Positions 46,288 to 56,129 are shown, counted from the first letter of the stretch. The stretch is DNA of 64,000 nucleotides from Sinorhizobium garamanticum (GCF_029892065.1 NZ_CP120374.1:992001-1056000); one strand, 5' to 3'. Program-made: numbers and translations. Notes: generated from the sequence alone by a model not told the origin.

Positions 46288-47721
46288 TTACGCCAGCGTG
46301 TAGGCAGTCTTGACGGTTGTGTAGAATTCGGCGGCGTATTTGCCCTGTTCGCGCGAGCCGTAGGACGAGCCCTTGCGGCCGCCGAACGGCACGTGGAAAT
46401 CGACGCCGGCGGTCGGCAGGTTGACCATCACCATGCCGGCCTCGGCATTGCGCTTGAAATGCGTCGCATGCTTGAGGCTGGTGGTGGCGATGCCGGAGGA
46501 CAGCCCGAACGGCGTGTCGTTGGCAACGGCAAGCGCCTCGTCGTAGTCCTTCACCCGGATCACCGCCGCCACCGGGCCAAAGATTTCCTCGCGGGATATG
46601 CGCATCTGATTGGTCGCCTCGGTGAACAGCGCCGGCTGCAGATAGAAGCCGGGCGTGTCGCGGGCAATCAGTTCGCCGCCGAAGGCGAGCCTGGCGCCTT
46701 CCTGCTGGCCGATGGCGATATAGTCGGTGTCCTGGTTCAACTGGCCCTGATCGACGACCGGACCGATATGGGTGCCGGCCTTCAAGGCGTCGTCGACGAC
46801 AAGACCGTGCATCCGCTCGGCCATCGCCGCGACGAACTTATCGTGGATGCCTTCGGTGACGATCAGCCGCGACGAGGCGGTGCAGCGCTGGCCGGTCGAG
46901 AAGAAGGCGGAATTGACCGCCGCCTCGACGGCGACCGCAAGGTCGGCGTCATCGAGCACGACGAACGGGTTCTTGCCGCCCATCTCCAGCTGGAATTTGC
47001 GGTTGTGCTCGACCGAGGCGGCGGCGACACGTTTGCCGGTGCCGACCGAGCCGGTGAAGGTGATCGCCTGCAGGTCGGGGCTGTCGAGCATCGCCTGGCC
47101 GACGACCGAGCCCTTGCCCATGACGAGGTTCAACACCCCCTTGGGCAGACCGGCGCGGTGGAGAATATCGACGATCGCCCACGAGCAGCCGGGCACCAGT
47201 TCGGCCGGCTTGAAGACGACGGTGTTGCCGTAGCAAAGCGCCGGGGCAATCTTCCAGGCGGGAATGGCGATCGGAAAGTTCCACGGGGTGATGATGCCGA
47301 CGACGCCGACTGGCTCGCGGGTGATCTCGACACCGATATTGGGCCGCACCGACGGGATGACCTCGCCGGCCAGCCGCAGAGCTTCGCCGGCGAAGAAGTC
47401 GAAGATCTGGCCGGCCCGCACCGTCTCGCCGATGCCCTCGGCCAGCGTCTTGCCCTCCTCGCGCGACAACAGCCGCCCGAGTTCGTCCTTGCGCGCCAGG
47501 ATCTCGTCGGCGGTCTTCTTTAAGATCGCGTGGCGCTCGAGGATGCCGGAGCGCGACCAGGCCGGAAACGCCGCCTTGGCCGCCGCGATCGCGGCTAACG
47601 CGTCGTCGGCGCTGGCGCGGGCATAGTCGCCGATGACATCGTTGGTGTTCGACGGATTGATGTTGGCAACGCCATCCGTGCCGACCCATTCGCCGGCGAT
47701 CAGGTTCTGATGAAGTGTCAT
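46288..47721 (-). CDS. 2-oxoglutarate semialdehyde dehydrogenase-type aldehyde dehydrogenase
   Basis: NAD(P)-dependent aldehyde dehydrogenase of 477 residues. The catalytic residues are C280 in STGQRCTASS, E246 in LEMGGKNP and N149 in TPWNFP. Its neighbours, KdgD and a sugar-acid importer, suggest that it oxidises 2-oxoglutarate semialdehyde to 2-oxoglutarate, the last step of non-phosphorylating aldarate breakdown. ATG 47721 overlaps the stop of the ABC ATPase gene as ATGA, so it belongs to that operon. Confidence 0.88.
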   Translation of the reverse strand: MTLHQNLIAGEWVGTDGVANINPSNTNDVIGDYARASADDALAAIAAAKAAFPAWSRSGILERHAILKKTADEILARKDELGRLLSREEGKTLAEGIGETVRAGQIFDFFAGEALRLAGEVIPSVRPNIGVEITREPVGVVGIITPWNFPIAIPAWKIAPALCYGNTVVFKPAELVPGCSWAIVDILHRAGLPKGVLNLVMGKGSVVGQAMLDSPDLQAITFTGSVGTGKRVAAASVEHNRKFQLEMGGKNPFVVLDDADLAVAVEAAVNSAFFSTGQRCTASSRLIVTEGIHDKFVAAMAERMHGLVVDDALKAGTHIGPVVDQGQLNQDTDYIAIGQQEGARLAFGGELIARDTPGFYLQPALFTEATNQMRISREEIFGPVAAVIRVKDYDEALAVANDTPFGLSSGIATTSLKHATHFKRNAEAGMVMVNLPTAGVDFHVPFGGRKGSSYGSREQGKYAAEFYTTVKTAYTLA

Positions 47722-49448
47722 CCTGCCATGCTCCCGTTTCTCGTCCACCCACGTCGAGGCGCGCCTGGCACTGCCGACGGCGCTTCAGTAGACATGAGCC
47801 ATTTCGGCTTCGGCACCGCCTTGAGAAGGCTCTGCGTGTATTCGTGTTGCGGCGCGCTGAACAATGCCGAGGTCGGACCCTCCTCGACGATCTTTCCCTG
47901 TTTCATCACCAGGATCCGATCGGCGAAATGGCGCACGATCGGCAGGTCATGGGTGATGAAGATATAGGAGAGGCCGAGCCTTGTGCGAAGATCGGCCAGC
48001 AGATCGATCACCTGTGCCTGGATCGAGACATCGAGAGCGGAGACCGCCTCGTCGCAAACGATCAATTCCGGTTCGCTCGCCAGCGCCCGGGCGATAGCGA
48101 TACGCTGCCGCTGGCCGCCGGAGAACTGATGCGGGTAGCGCTCGGCATGTTCCGGCCTCAGACCGACCAGATCCAGAAGCTCCGCCACGCGGTCCTTCCA
48201 CTTGCTCCTGGGCAGGAGATCGCGGTGGATCGCCCAAGGCTCTGAGATAATGGAGCGGACGTTCATGCGTGGGTTCATGGAGCCATAGGGATCCTGAAAC
48301 ACCATCTGGACCTTTCGTCGAAACGCAACGAGGTGCTTCCCGCTCATCTCGAAGATGTTTTCGCCCGCAAAGATCGCCTGACCGGAGCTTGGATCGTTCA
48401 GCCGCAGCAGAATGCGTGCAACGCTCGACTTACCTGAACCAGACTCCCCGACGATGCCGAGCGTCTCGCCTTTCCTCACTTCGAAACTGACGTCGTCGAC
48501 TGCCTTGAACGTGCGCTTGCCGGCGAAGGCGCCGGATGCAAGCACATATTCCTTCGTCAGGTGCTCCACCTTGAGAAGCGTCGCGCCGGTAAGGTCCGTC
48601 GACCGTCTGTGCGACGTTTCCGCCGCTTCGCCGTGCGGGAGTGCGGCGATGAGGCGTCGCGTGTAGGGGTGTTGCGGGTTGCTGAACACTTCCTGGGCGA
48701 GACCGGATTCCACGATCTTTCCGCCATTCATGACGATGATCCGGTCGGCCATGGATGCGGCGACCTCGAGATCGTGGGTGATCATGACGAGCGCCATCCC
48801 GGTCTCGCGCTGGAGGTCGCGCAAGAGATCGAGAATCTGCGCCTGGACGCTGACGTCGAGTGCCGTCGTCGGCTCGTCGGCAATCAGAATATCGGGCTTC
48901 AGCGCGATCGCCATGGCGATCATCACCCGCTGGCGCTGGCCTCCGGAGAACTGATGCGGATAGAAATCCACCCGACTTTCCGGCTCTGGGATACCGACGC
49001 GCCGAAGCAGTTCTATTGCGTTGGCACGTGCTTCCTTGCCATGTGCCGCGTCATGGCTCTCGAACACCTCCGCGATCTGCCGTCCAATGGTGTAGACCGG
49101 ATTGAGATAGGCGAGCGGATCCTGAAAGATCATCGCGATCCGGCGACCGTTGATGTTTCGGCGGCCCTCCGCGTCCAGGCGCGACAGTTCAGTACCCTCG
49201 AAGAGGCACGATCCGCCGACGATATCGCCGGGCGGGCAGTCGACGAGGTCCATCACCGTGCTCGTGCTGACGCTTTTGCCCGAGCCGCTTTCGCCGAGGA
49301 TGACGAGCGTCTCGCCCCGGTTGACATGGAAGGAGACATTGTCGACGGCGCGAACCGGCTCGTCGTTCGAAAGGAAATCGACCGTGAGCCCTTCGATCTT
49401 CAGGATCGGCCCTTCGCTCTTGAGAATAGACTCGTGTGCACTCTTCAT
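47718..49448 (-). CDS. Oligopeptide-type ABC transporter fused double ATPase
   Basis: Two DppD/DppF-like ATPases in one chain of 576 residues. Half 1 has GESGSGKS, FSGGQRQRV and ILIADEPTTALDVS; half 2 has GESGSGKS, FSGGQRQRI and LIVCDEAVSALDVS. Each half carries the oligopeptide-family C-terminal extension (NPQHPYTRRLIAALP and PQHEYTQSLLKAVP). The frame continues upstream through the permease gene in another frame, but ATG 49448, at the conserved MKSAHESILKSE, overlaps the permease stop by four bases. It powers import through the two permeases. Confidence 0.92.
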   Translation of the reverse strand: MKSAHESILKSEGPILKIEGLTVDFLSNDEPVRAVDNVSFHVNRGETLVILGESGSGKSVSTSTVMDLVDCPPGDIVGGSCLFEGTELSRLDAEGRRNINGRRIAMIFQDPLAYLNPVYTIGRQIAEVFESHDAAHGKEARANAIELLRRVGIPEPESRVDFYPHQFSGGQRQRVMIAMAIALKPDILIADEPTTALDVSVQAQILDLLRDLQRETGMALVMITHDLEVAASMADRIIVMNGGKIVESGLAQEVFSNPQHPYTRRLIAALPHGEAAETSHRRSTDLTGATLLKVEHLTKEYVLASGAFAGKRTFKAVDDVSFEVRKGETLGIVGESGSGKSSVARILLRLNDPSSGQAIFAGENIFEMSGKHLVAFRRKVQMVFQDPYGSMNPRMNVRSIISEPWAIHRDLLPRSKWKDRVAELLDLVGLRPEHAERYPHQFSGGQRQRIAIARALASEPELIVCDEAVSALDVSIQAQVIDLLADLRTRLGLSYIFITHDLPIVRHFADRILVMKQGKIVEEGPTSALFSAPQHEYTQSLLKAVPKPKWLMSTEAPSAVPGAPRRGWTRNGSMAG

Positions 49449-50368
49449 CGGGCTGCCTTTCGCAAAGTCTGCAGACGCCAACGTTGTTGCGGATCGGCGA
49501 CGGTTCGGGCCCAGTTCGAAAGGATGTTGAGGGACAGCGTCGTCAGCATGATGGCAAGGCCCGGCCAGAAGGCGATCCACCAGGCGGTAGAGAGATAGCC
49601 GCGCCCGTTCGCCACCATTGCGCCCCAGGTAAAATCGGGAGGCTGAATACCGAGGCCGAGGAAGCTCAACGCCGATTCCGACAGAATGACCGTCGCGAAG
49701 TCGATGGCGGCGATCGTGACCAAGGTCGGCAGGACAAGTGGCGCGATATGCCTCAAAAGGATGCGGGCGGGTCCGGCCCCCATCGAGCGCGCCGCGCTGA
49801 CGAACATGCGCTCGCGCAGTTCCAGCACCTCGGCACGCGCGGTCCTGAGATAGATCGGCATGCGCGTGATGGCGAGAACGATAACGAGATTGGTGATGCT
49901 CGGGCCCAACGTATAGAGCACGATCAGCGCCAGAAGCAGCGACGGAAAGCTCATCACCACGTCTGCAAGGCGCAGGATCAGATGGCTGTACCATCGTTCG
50001 GAGTAACCGGCGATGAGGCCGAGGGTCCCGCCGATGAGCATGGAAGAGAAAACCGCCGCCGCGGCGATGCCGAGCGTGCTCTGGGCTCCGACGATCAGGC
50101 GCGCGAGAAGCGGTCGCCCGAGCGTGTCGGCACCGAGAAAGTAGATCCACGAATGTTCGAGGGAGAACGGCGCAAGGTTGCGCTGGCGCAGCCCCAACCG
50201 AGACGCGGCGTCGCCGACGAGCCATGGTCCGAGGATCGCCGCCAATACGAAGAGCGCGAGGAAAATTGCTGCGGCAAGCGCCAGCCTGTCGCGTCGCAAA
50301 TAGATGAGCAGGACACCACCGGTGCCAGGGCCTGCCGTCTGATTGGTATCGGGAGTTATGATCGTCAT
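49445..50368 (-). CDS. Oligopeptide-type ABC transporter permease, DppC type
   Basis: Permease of 307 residues with an N-terminal helix (ALAAAIFLALFVLAAILG), the HSWIYFLGADTLGRPLLARL motif of DppC proteins and the coupling loop SMGAGPARILLRHIAP. Its stop overlaps the ATPase start. Confidence 0.92.
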   Translation of the reverse strand: MTIITPDTNQTAGPGTGGVLLIYLRRDRLALAAAIFLALFVLAAILGPWLVGDAASRLGLRQRNLAPFSLEHSWIYFLGADTLGRPLLARLIVGAQSTLGIAAAAVFSSMLIGGTLGLIAGYSERWYSHLILRLADVVMSFPSLLLALIVLYTLGPSITNLVIVLAITRMPIYLRTARAEVLELRERMFVSAARSMGAGPARILLRHIAPLVLPTLVTIAAIDFATVILSESALSFLGLGIQPPDFTWGAMVANGRGYLSTAWWIAFWPGLAIMLTTLSLNILSNWARTVADPQQRWRLQTLRKAAR

Positions 50369-50371
50369 GGC

Positions 50372-51286
50372 TCAATACCGGATGCGCGGATCGATAAACG
50401 CATAGAGCAGATCGATCGCGATGTTCAGGATGAATATGGCGGTCGCTGTCACCAAGATTGTCGATTGAACGACGGCAAAATCGCGCTGGATGATCGAGTC
50501 GATCATCAACTTGCCGATGCCGGGCCATCCGAAGATCGACTCGACTACAACGGCGCCGTTGACGAGGCTGGTGGCGAGGTCGCCTGCGACGGTGACCACC
50601 GGCAACAGCGAATTGCGAAGCGCGTGGCCGAAGACGATCTTCTGGCGGCGAAGCCCTTTGGCGCGTGCGGTCTTGATGTAGGGCGAGGCAAGCGCGGAGA
50701 GCATGGTGCCACGCACGACCTGCACGAGCAGCCCGAAGGGCCGCAGCATCAGCACGAAGATCGGCATGATCCAGTGGGCCCAGGTGCCGGTGCCTGATGT
50801 CGGCAGGATCTCCAGGCCGACGGCAAAGACCAGGATACCGACGATTGCCACCCAGAAATCCGGAGCGCTGGCCCCGGCAAGGGAAGCGACGCTGGCGACA
50901 CGGTCGAAGAGGCTGCCGGGACGTGCGGCGGCAAGCGATCCGACGAGGATTGCCAGCCCGGTCGAAAGCGTGATCGCGACGAAGGCAAGTTTCAGCGTCT
51001 CCGGAAAAGCCTGGAGCGCCACCTCCATCGCCGAACGGTTCTGTCGCAGCGACTGGCCGAAATCGAGATGCAGCAAGTCCTTAAGATATTCCGCAAACTG
51101 CCAGGGGATCGGCTGGTCGAGACCGTTCAATTTTGCGAATGCGGCCCGCGCCTGGGCCGTTGCATCGAGCGGGAGGTACAAGGCGGACGGGTCGCCGGTG
51201 AGCCGCGTCAAAAAGAAGACGAGCGTCAACAGACCGATGACCGACAGGATGCTGTGGGACGCACGGCGTCCTATATAGCTGAACAT
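50372..51286 (-). CDS. Oligopeptide-type ABC transporter permease, DppB type
   Basis: Permease of 304 residues that begins MFSYIGRRASHSILSVIGLL, with the DppB loop TARAKGLRRQKIVFGHALRN and the C-terminal DPRIRY. It lies three bases before the DppC-type gene. A hairpin (51331-51360) separates it from the binding-protein gene. Confidence 0.92.
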   Translation of the reverse strand: MFSYIGRRASHSILSVIGLLTLVFFLTRLTGDPSALYLPLDATAQARAAFAKLNGLDQPIPWQFAEYLKDLLHLDFGQSLRQNRSAMEVALQAFPETLKLAFVAITLSTGLAILVGSLAAARPGSLFDRVASVASLAGASAPDFWVAIVGILVFAVGLEILPTSGTGTWAHWIMPIFVLMLRPFGLLVQVVRGTMLSALASPYIKTARAKGLRRQKIVFGHALRNSLLPVVTVAGDLATSLVNGAVVVESIFGWPGIGKLMIDSIIQRDFAVVQSTILVTATAIFILNIAIDLLYAFIDPRIRY

Positions 51287-51330
51287 TTCCGATGCCCTTC
51301 GAAGGATATCGCACGCGATGATGGGAAGCT

Positions 51331-51360
51331 GGTGCAGGACGGTGTTTGCCGCCCTGCACC
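51331..51360 (-). terminator. Hairpin between binding-protein and permease genes
   Basis: Arms GGTGCAGG/CCTGCACC with a 14-base loop that can pair further (CGG/CCG). It lies eight bases after the binding-protein stop, with no T-run. Confidence 0.55.
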
Positions 51361-51367
51361 TCCCTGG

Positions 51368-52876
51368 TCAGTCTTTAAGGCGAATATTGGCCAAGGGGAT
51401 TTCGCTGTTGGTCGTAATATCCGGCTTCCAATCAAGTCTGGTGCCGACACGCGTGTAGCCGATCATGTGGAACATCGGGATGTCCGCGACCACCTCCTTG
51501 CGCGCCTTGTCGAACAGCGCCTTGAAGCTCTTCGTGCGGGCCTCGCCCGTGGCGGCGAGCGCTGCATCGATCTCCTTGTCGAGGGCGGGATCGGCAAGCG
51601 TCGCGTAGTTGCCGCTCGAGCGGTAGAAGATCGGGATCGTGAAGGCCGCATCGCCCTTGTTGTTGTCGTGCATCATCTGCAAGAGGTTGGCGCCGCGCTC
51701 TTCCGGGAAGGGCTTTTGCAGGTATCTGAGCCAGTCGGCGACATCGAGCATGGTGAGCTTGACGTTCAGACCCACGGCCTGCCACATCGTCATCATGGCT
51801 TCCATTGCTTCCGCACCGTTCGGATAGATGCCGTTGCGGCCGATGAGCTTGATCTCGGTATCGACGGCAACGCCGTCGGCAGCCGCCTCCTCGAGCAACT
51901 TCGTCGCCTCTTCAGGATCGTAAGGCCACGCTTCAAGCGCGTCGTCGTGGCCGTTGATGCCCGGAACGACCATCTGCGACGCACGCTTGACGTCGTCGCC
52001 GAAGAGCTGAGCGAGCCCCTCCCAATCGATCGCAAGATTCAGCGCCTTGCGGACGCGCAGGTCGTCAAGCGGCGGCTGGGCGGTATCGATGCGGATTGCA
52101 GTGGTTTCGGAGTTCAGATAGGCGAAGTCCGTCTCCGGATTGCTCGCGTCCTGAATGGCGATCGACGGCGTGAGGTCCGCTTCGCCAGTGTCGACCATGG
52201 CGGCGCGGATCGAGGATTCCGGGCGCCAGACATAGGTCGCCTTGGTAAACTCCGGCTTCTGACCCCAATAGCCGTCGAAGGCATCGAGCACAACGGTCTG
52301 CGGCGAGAAGGTCGAGAGCTTGAACGGGCCGGTCCCGACCGGATCGTTGACCGCCTGATCGACCGGCGTCTTCGGCGAGACGACCATGACGACACTCAAG
52401 AGCGTCGGCAGGATCGGTTGGGGTTTGTCCGACTTGATCTCGACGGTGAGATCGTCGACGGCGGTGACCTCCAGCTTCGCATCGCCGAATTTGGCGATGT
52501 TGCTGCAGGTGACCTTGCCGCCGAGCATTCGATTGATCGAGAAGACGACCGCTTCCGCGTTGAAGTCCGAGCCGTCCTGGAATTTCACACCGTCGCGTAG
52601 CTTGAGCCGCCAGGTTACCGGATCGACCTGTGTCCATTCGGTCGCAAGCTTCGGTTGGGCCTGTCCGGTCTTCGGGTCGATCACCGTCAGCGGCTCGACC
52701 ACGTTTTGACTGAGGATCTGCCCGACATTGGTGATGATCGTGCCGCAGGGCTCCAGATTTGCCGGCTGCTCTGGCAGGACGATGCGGATTTCCTGCCCCG
52801 CCTGCGCCATTGCCGACGATGCGGCGGCCGTCATCAGGACGGCGGACGCTATCGCAAGAACACTTGACCTCTTCAT
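51368..52876 (-). CDS. ABC transporter solute-binding protein, family 5
   Basis: Periplasmic protein of 502 residues, SBP_bac_5 family (DppA-like). A signal peptide ends at SSAMA. Family hallmarks are LRDGVKFQDGSDFNAEAVVF and DDLRVRKALNLAIDWEGLAQ. The ligand is probably not a peptide: the operon carries KdgD and a semialdehyde dehydrogenase, so a hexarate, aldarolactone or oligo-uronate is expected. ATG 52876 follows a GGAGGAAAA site. Confidence 0.92.
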   Translation of the reverse strand: MKRSSVLAIASAVLMTAAASSAMAQAGQEIRIVLPEQPANLEPCGTIITNVGQILSQNVVEPLTVIDPKTGQAQPKLATEWTQVDPVTWRLKLRDGVKFQDGSDFNAEAVVFSINRMLGGKVTCSNIAKFGDAKLEVTAVDDLTVEIKSDKPQPILPTLLSVVMVVSPKTPVDQAVNDPVGTGPFKLSTFSPQTVVLDAFDGYWGQKPEFTKATYVWRPESSIRAAMVDTGEADLTPSIAIQDASNPETDFAYLNSETTAIRIDTAQPPLDDLRVRKALNLAIDWEGLAQLFGDDVKRASQMVVPGINGHDDALEAWPYDPEEATKLLEEAAADGVAVDTEIKLIGRNGIYPNGAEAMEAMMTMWQAVGLNVKLTMLDVADWLRYLQKPFPEERGANLLQMMHDNNKGDAAFTIPIFYRSSGNYATLADPALDKEIDAALAATGEARTKSFKALFDKARKEVVADIPMFHMIGYTRVGTRLDWKPDITTNSEIPLANIRLKD

Positions 52877-52957
52877 GTTTTCCTCCCTGGTGTTTGCATC
52901 TCGGCCACGTCCGGCGGGCATCCTCGTCCCATTCGCCCGCCGGCCGAACCTAGTGAT

Positions 52958-53881
<924 letters not shown>

Positions 53882-53901
53882 TTAGTATGATGTCGTGGGT
53901 C

Positions 53902-53916
53902 AGTCATATGATGACT
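53902..53916. promoter_or_regulatory. GntR operator candidate before kdgD
   Basis: Palindrome AGTCAT-ATG-ATGACT. The arms are those of the site at 54773-54789. It lies between gntR and kdgD. Confidence 0.7.
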
Positions 53917-53927
53917 TTAGAGATGAG

Positions 53928-54680
53928 TCAATCACCTTTCTCGTGATTCGCGGTCGAGCGACGGATCATCAACGAGCGATAGCGCTTGATCCCGGTGACG
54001 AGGTGCCGGCGCATCGCCTCGCGCGCCTTATCCGGGTCACGAGCGATAATCGCTTCGGCGATTTCTCGATGTTCCTCGAGGATCGGCTGATCGCGGCTGG
54101 GCAAGGGATCGACGCCGCCCATAACGGTCTTGAACTTCACCCGCGGGATCATCCGACGGCCGACATGTTCGAGGAAGGCCTTGAATCTCGCATTGTTGGT
54201 CGCCGTGGCGATTGCCATGTGGAACTGGAAATCCGCCTCGTCGGTGGGTCTGCCTTCGGCGACGAGGTCGGCGAATTTGTCGACCTGCGCCTGGATTTCG
54301 GCTTCTTGCGCAGGCGAACTGCGCGCAGCGGCAAGGCCTGCGGCTTCCACCTCTATGCCGATGCGGAGTTCCAACTCCTCGATGATGTCGGAAATCTTGT
54401 CGGTCTCGTCCGTGAACAGCTTCAGGCCTTCGTCGGCGGGTTTCGGGCCGATCACGAAGACGCCCGCGCCTTGGCGCGACTCGACCAGCCCGTCGGCACG
54501 GAGCGCCGCGATTGCCTCCCGAATAACGGTGCGGCTGAAGCCGAAGCGGTCGATGAGGGCGGGTTCGGTCGGCAGCTTGTCACCGGGCGCGTAGAAACCT
54601 GCTTCGATCTGCTCGCGCAGAGCATCTGCGACCTGTGACGCGAATGATCTGCGCGACGTTGGACGTTCGGCCCGCTGCAT
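53928..54680 (-). CDS. GntR-family regulator, FadR/FCD subfamily
   Basis: Repressor of 250 residues. The winged helix includes PTEPALIDRFGFSRTVIREA; the FCD domain has DFQFHMAIATATNN and later His residues for metal or ligand binding. ATG 54680 has GGAGG upstream and starts MQRAERPTSRRSF; an ATG further upstream and a long open frame to 55049 lack support. Palindromic sites before both this gene and kdgD suggest autorepression and control of the aldarate operon. Confidence 0.92.
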   Translation of the reverse strand: MQRAERPTSRRSFASQVADALREQIEAGFYAPGDKLPTEPALIDRFGFSRTVIREAIAALRADGLVESRQGAGVFVIGPKPADEGLKLFTDETDKISDIIEELELRIGIEVEAAGLAAARSSPAQEAEIQAQVDKFADLVAEGRPTDEADFQFHMAIATATNNARFKAFLEHVGRRMIPRVKFKTVMGGVDPLPSRDQPILEEHREIAEAIIARDPDKAREAMRRHLVTGIKRYRSLMIRRSTANHEKGD

Positions 54681-54743
54681 GGATCCTCCAGAATTGGTGT
54701 TCTTGGGATCATGCATACTCCCTGTGGGCGCCAAAAGCGATAG

Positions 54744-54753
54744 CATCGTATGA
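54744..54753. promoter_or_regulatory. Secondary GntR half-site cluster
   Basis: CATCGTATGA is the reverse complement of TCATACGATG, the ten-base core of the palindrome 20 bases away (54773-54789). Confidence 0.5.
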
Positions 54754-54772
54754 AATCCGCTATGTTTCCTCA

Positions 54773-54789
54773 AAGTCATACGATGACTT
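54773..54789. promoter_or_regulatory. GntR operator candidate before gntR
   Basis: Perfect 7-base arms AAGTCAT-ACG-ATGACTT, 93 bases before the gntR start. It is the best of three related sites around the gene. Confidence 0.72.
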
Positions 54790-54957
54790 CGCTTCAAGAG
54801 TGCGAAGGCCCAGCGGATTAAGCCGCCTACTATCGGCACAGAGATGGAGGCCGACGGCGGCGGCGACTGCATGCGCAGCGGCAATACCTCTCGATAGGAG
54901 TACGAACCTTGCCTGTAGCAATTTAGGCGGGTTTCCCGCTCCCAATCCCCGCAACTG

Positions 54958-55185
54958 TCAGCGAGCGCGCTGCGCCCTGATCGCCGACAGCATGGCGAGG
55001 CAGCGGAGCTTGTCACGGCTGAGGCCGATATCGGCGAGCGTGCGGTCATCGAGCTTCATCAAGCTTTCAAGTTCGCGGCGCATGCGGACCTCTTCGCGAA
55101 CCCGGATGAACCGACGCTTGAGTGAATTCCGCGGGAGCGCGGCGATTGCCCGCATTCCGAAGCTGATTGCTGAACTGCTCATCAT
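54958..55185 (-). CDS. DUF1127 (YjiS-like) small protein
   Basis: Basic 75-residue protein ending in the DUF1127 motif: LMKLDDRTLADIGLSRDKLR. Short DUF1127 proteins in alphaproteobacteria affect phosphate/carbon metabolism and RNA turnover. Start ATG 55185 (or 55182) overlaps the end of a 42-codon frame; it has only a weak ribosome site of its own, so coupling is likely. Confidence 0.85.
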   Translation of the reverse strand: MMSSSAISFGMRAIAALPRNSLKRRFIRVREEVRMRRELESLMKLDDRTLADIGLSRDKLRCLAMLSAIRAQRAR

Positions 55186-55310
55186 GATGTTTCTCTATCT
55201 CGGTACGCCAAAATCAGTCGCCTCAACTCGCCTAGCGCATAGGGGCGGGAGTCCATGTGGCATTGATCGTGATTGATCTTCGACGCCCGAGCGACAAGGG
55301 TCTTCTGCAT
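55182..55310 (-). CDS. Small 42-residue ORF coupled to the DUF1127 gene
   Basis: ATG 55310 has GGAGGAAGG upstream, an excellent site. The frame MQKTLVARASKINHDQCHMD continues to a stop that overlaps the DUF1127 start as ATGA. The peptide is basic and of no known family. It may be a leader that couples translation or a real small protein. Confidence 0.45.
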   Translation of the reverse strand: MQKTLVARASKINHDQCHMDSRPYALGELRRLILAYRDRETS

Positions 55311-55384
55311 AACCTTCCTCCATGGTTTCGTGCCGAAAGGCAGCCGTGCTGCCGTCCTCCTTTCGGGGGTCACGATCTGTCAAC

Positions 55385-55434
55385 GGCGCTACAGGATGAT
55401 TTCAGGGACGGAGAATCCGGTTACGGATGAAACA
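55385..55434. repeat. 50-bp repeat, copy A
   Basis: Matches 56080-56129 at 41 of 50 positions without gaps. Core features are TGATTTCAGG and ATCCGGTTACGGATGAAAC, including the inverted repeat ATCCG-GTTA-CGGAT. It lies 92 bases downstream of the cytochrome gene's stop. Confidence 0.6.
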
Positions 55435-55525
55435 GAGCCGGTGCGAGGCAGGCGGTCGCCCAGCCCGAGGCGAAGACTTGATCGCAGCAGGTTGGAACTG
55501 GGTTGGCGTTGGCGGTCGTACCCCG

Positions 55526-56023
55526 TTAGGGTTTTGGCGGCTGTGGCACCCAGACGAGATACGGCGTCGTCGGCCGGCGGTCCGGCGGCACATAGTCCGG
55601 GACTGGGGCGTCGTTCGGCGGCAGCGAGCGAACGAAGCGGTGCATGGCGCGCAGGTCATCCTCGGCGAAGGCACGCAGATTGAACCACGGCATGGGCGGC
55701 CGCGTCTCGAGCGTGCGCGCGTAACGAACCCAGTCGTCCTCACTCATCGTGGCGAGCAGGCTGCGCAGATTCGAAGGATAGGTCGTGCCCCATGGTCCGC
55801 GGTGGCCGAGCGAGTCGCCAATCAGCCAGCGATCTTCCGGCACCTTGCCGGCGTTTGCCGTATAGCCGGGTGTATGACAGTCGTTGCAGCCGCCGATCGT
55901 CACAAGGTAACGGCCACGTTCGATATTCGCCGACGCCGTGCCGCCTGAGCCAGTGCCAACGAGCGCCGCTACGGCGGCGGCGGTCATGCCGAGCGTGGCG
56001 GCCCCAATCACAATAGGTCTCAT
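55526..56023 (-). CDS. Periplasmic c-type cytochrome
   Basis: Single-haem cytochrome c of 165 residues. An N-terminal hydrophobic segment (PIVIGAATLGMTAAAVAALV) may be a signal or an anchor. The haem site is CNDCH. It resembles the diheme or monoheme subunits of alcohol/aldehyde dehydrogenase complexes (GRYLVTIGGCNDCHTPGYT). ATG 56023 has AAGGAG at best spacing; Met at 56044 is an alternative. It is separated from the kinase gene by a repeat and a terminator-like stem. Confidence 0.87.
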   Translation of the reverse strand: MRPIVIGAATLGMTAAAVAALVGTGSGGTASANIERGRYLVTIGGCNDCHTPGYTANAGKVPEDRWLIGDSLGHRGPWGTTYPSNLRSLLATMSEDDWVRYARTLETRPPMPWFNLRAFAEDDLRAMHRFVRSLPPNDAPVPDYVPPDRRPTTPYLVWVPQPPKP

Positions 56024-56079
56024 CGCAGGCTCCTTCTCATTCATGACCATTGAGAAGACGCGACCGAATCTCGGCGGGC

Positions 56080-56129
56080 GGCGTTACGAGGTGATTTCAG
56101 GAAAGGAGGATCCGATTACAGATGAAACA
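56080..56129. repeat. 50-bp repeat, copy B
   Basis: Second copy of the repeat at 55385-55434, directly followed by a GC-rich stem (56131-56150). It lies 40 bases downstream of the kinase stop. Confidence 0.6.

Noticed and set aside
49436..50797. Open frame of 453 codons opposite the oligopeptide-type permeases
   Set aside because: It is dominated by Arg, Asp, Glu, Gln and His, the usual reverse of membrane-protein codons.
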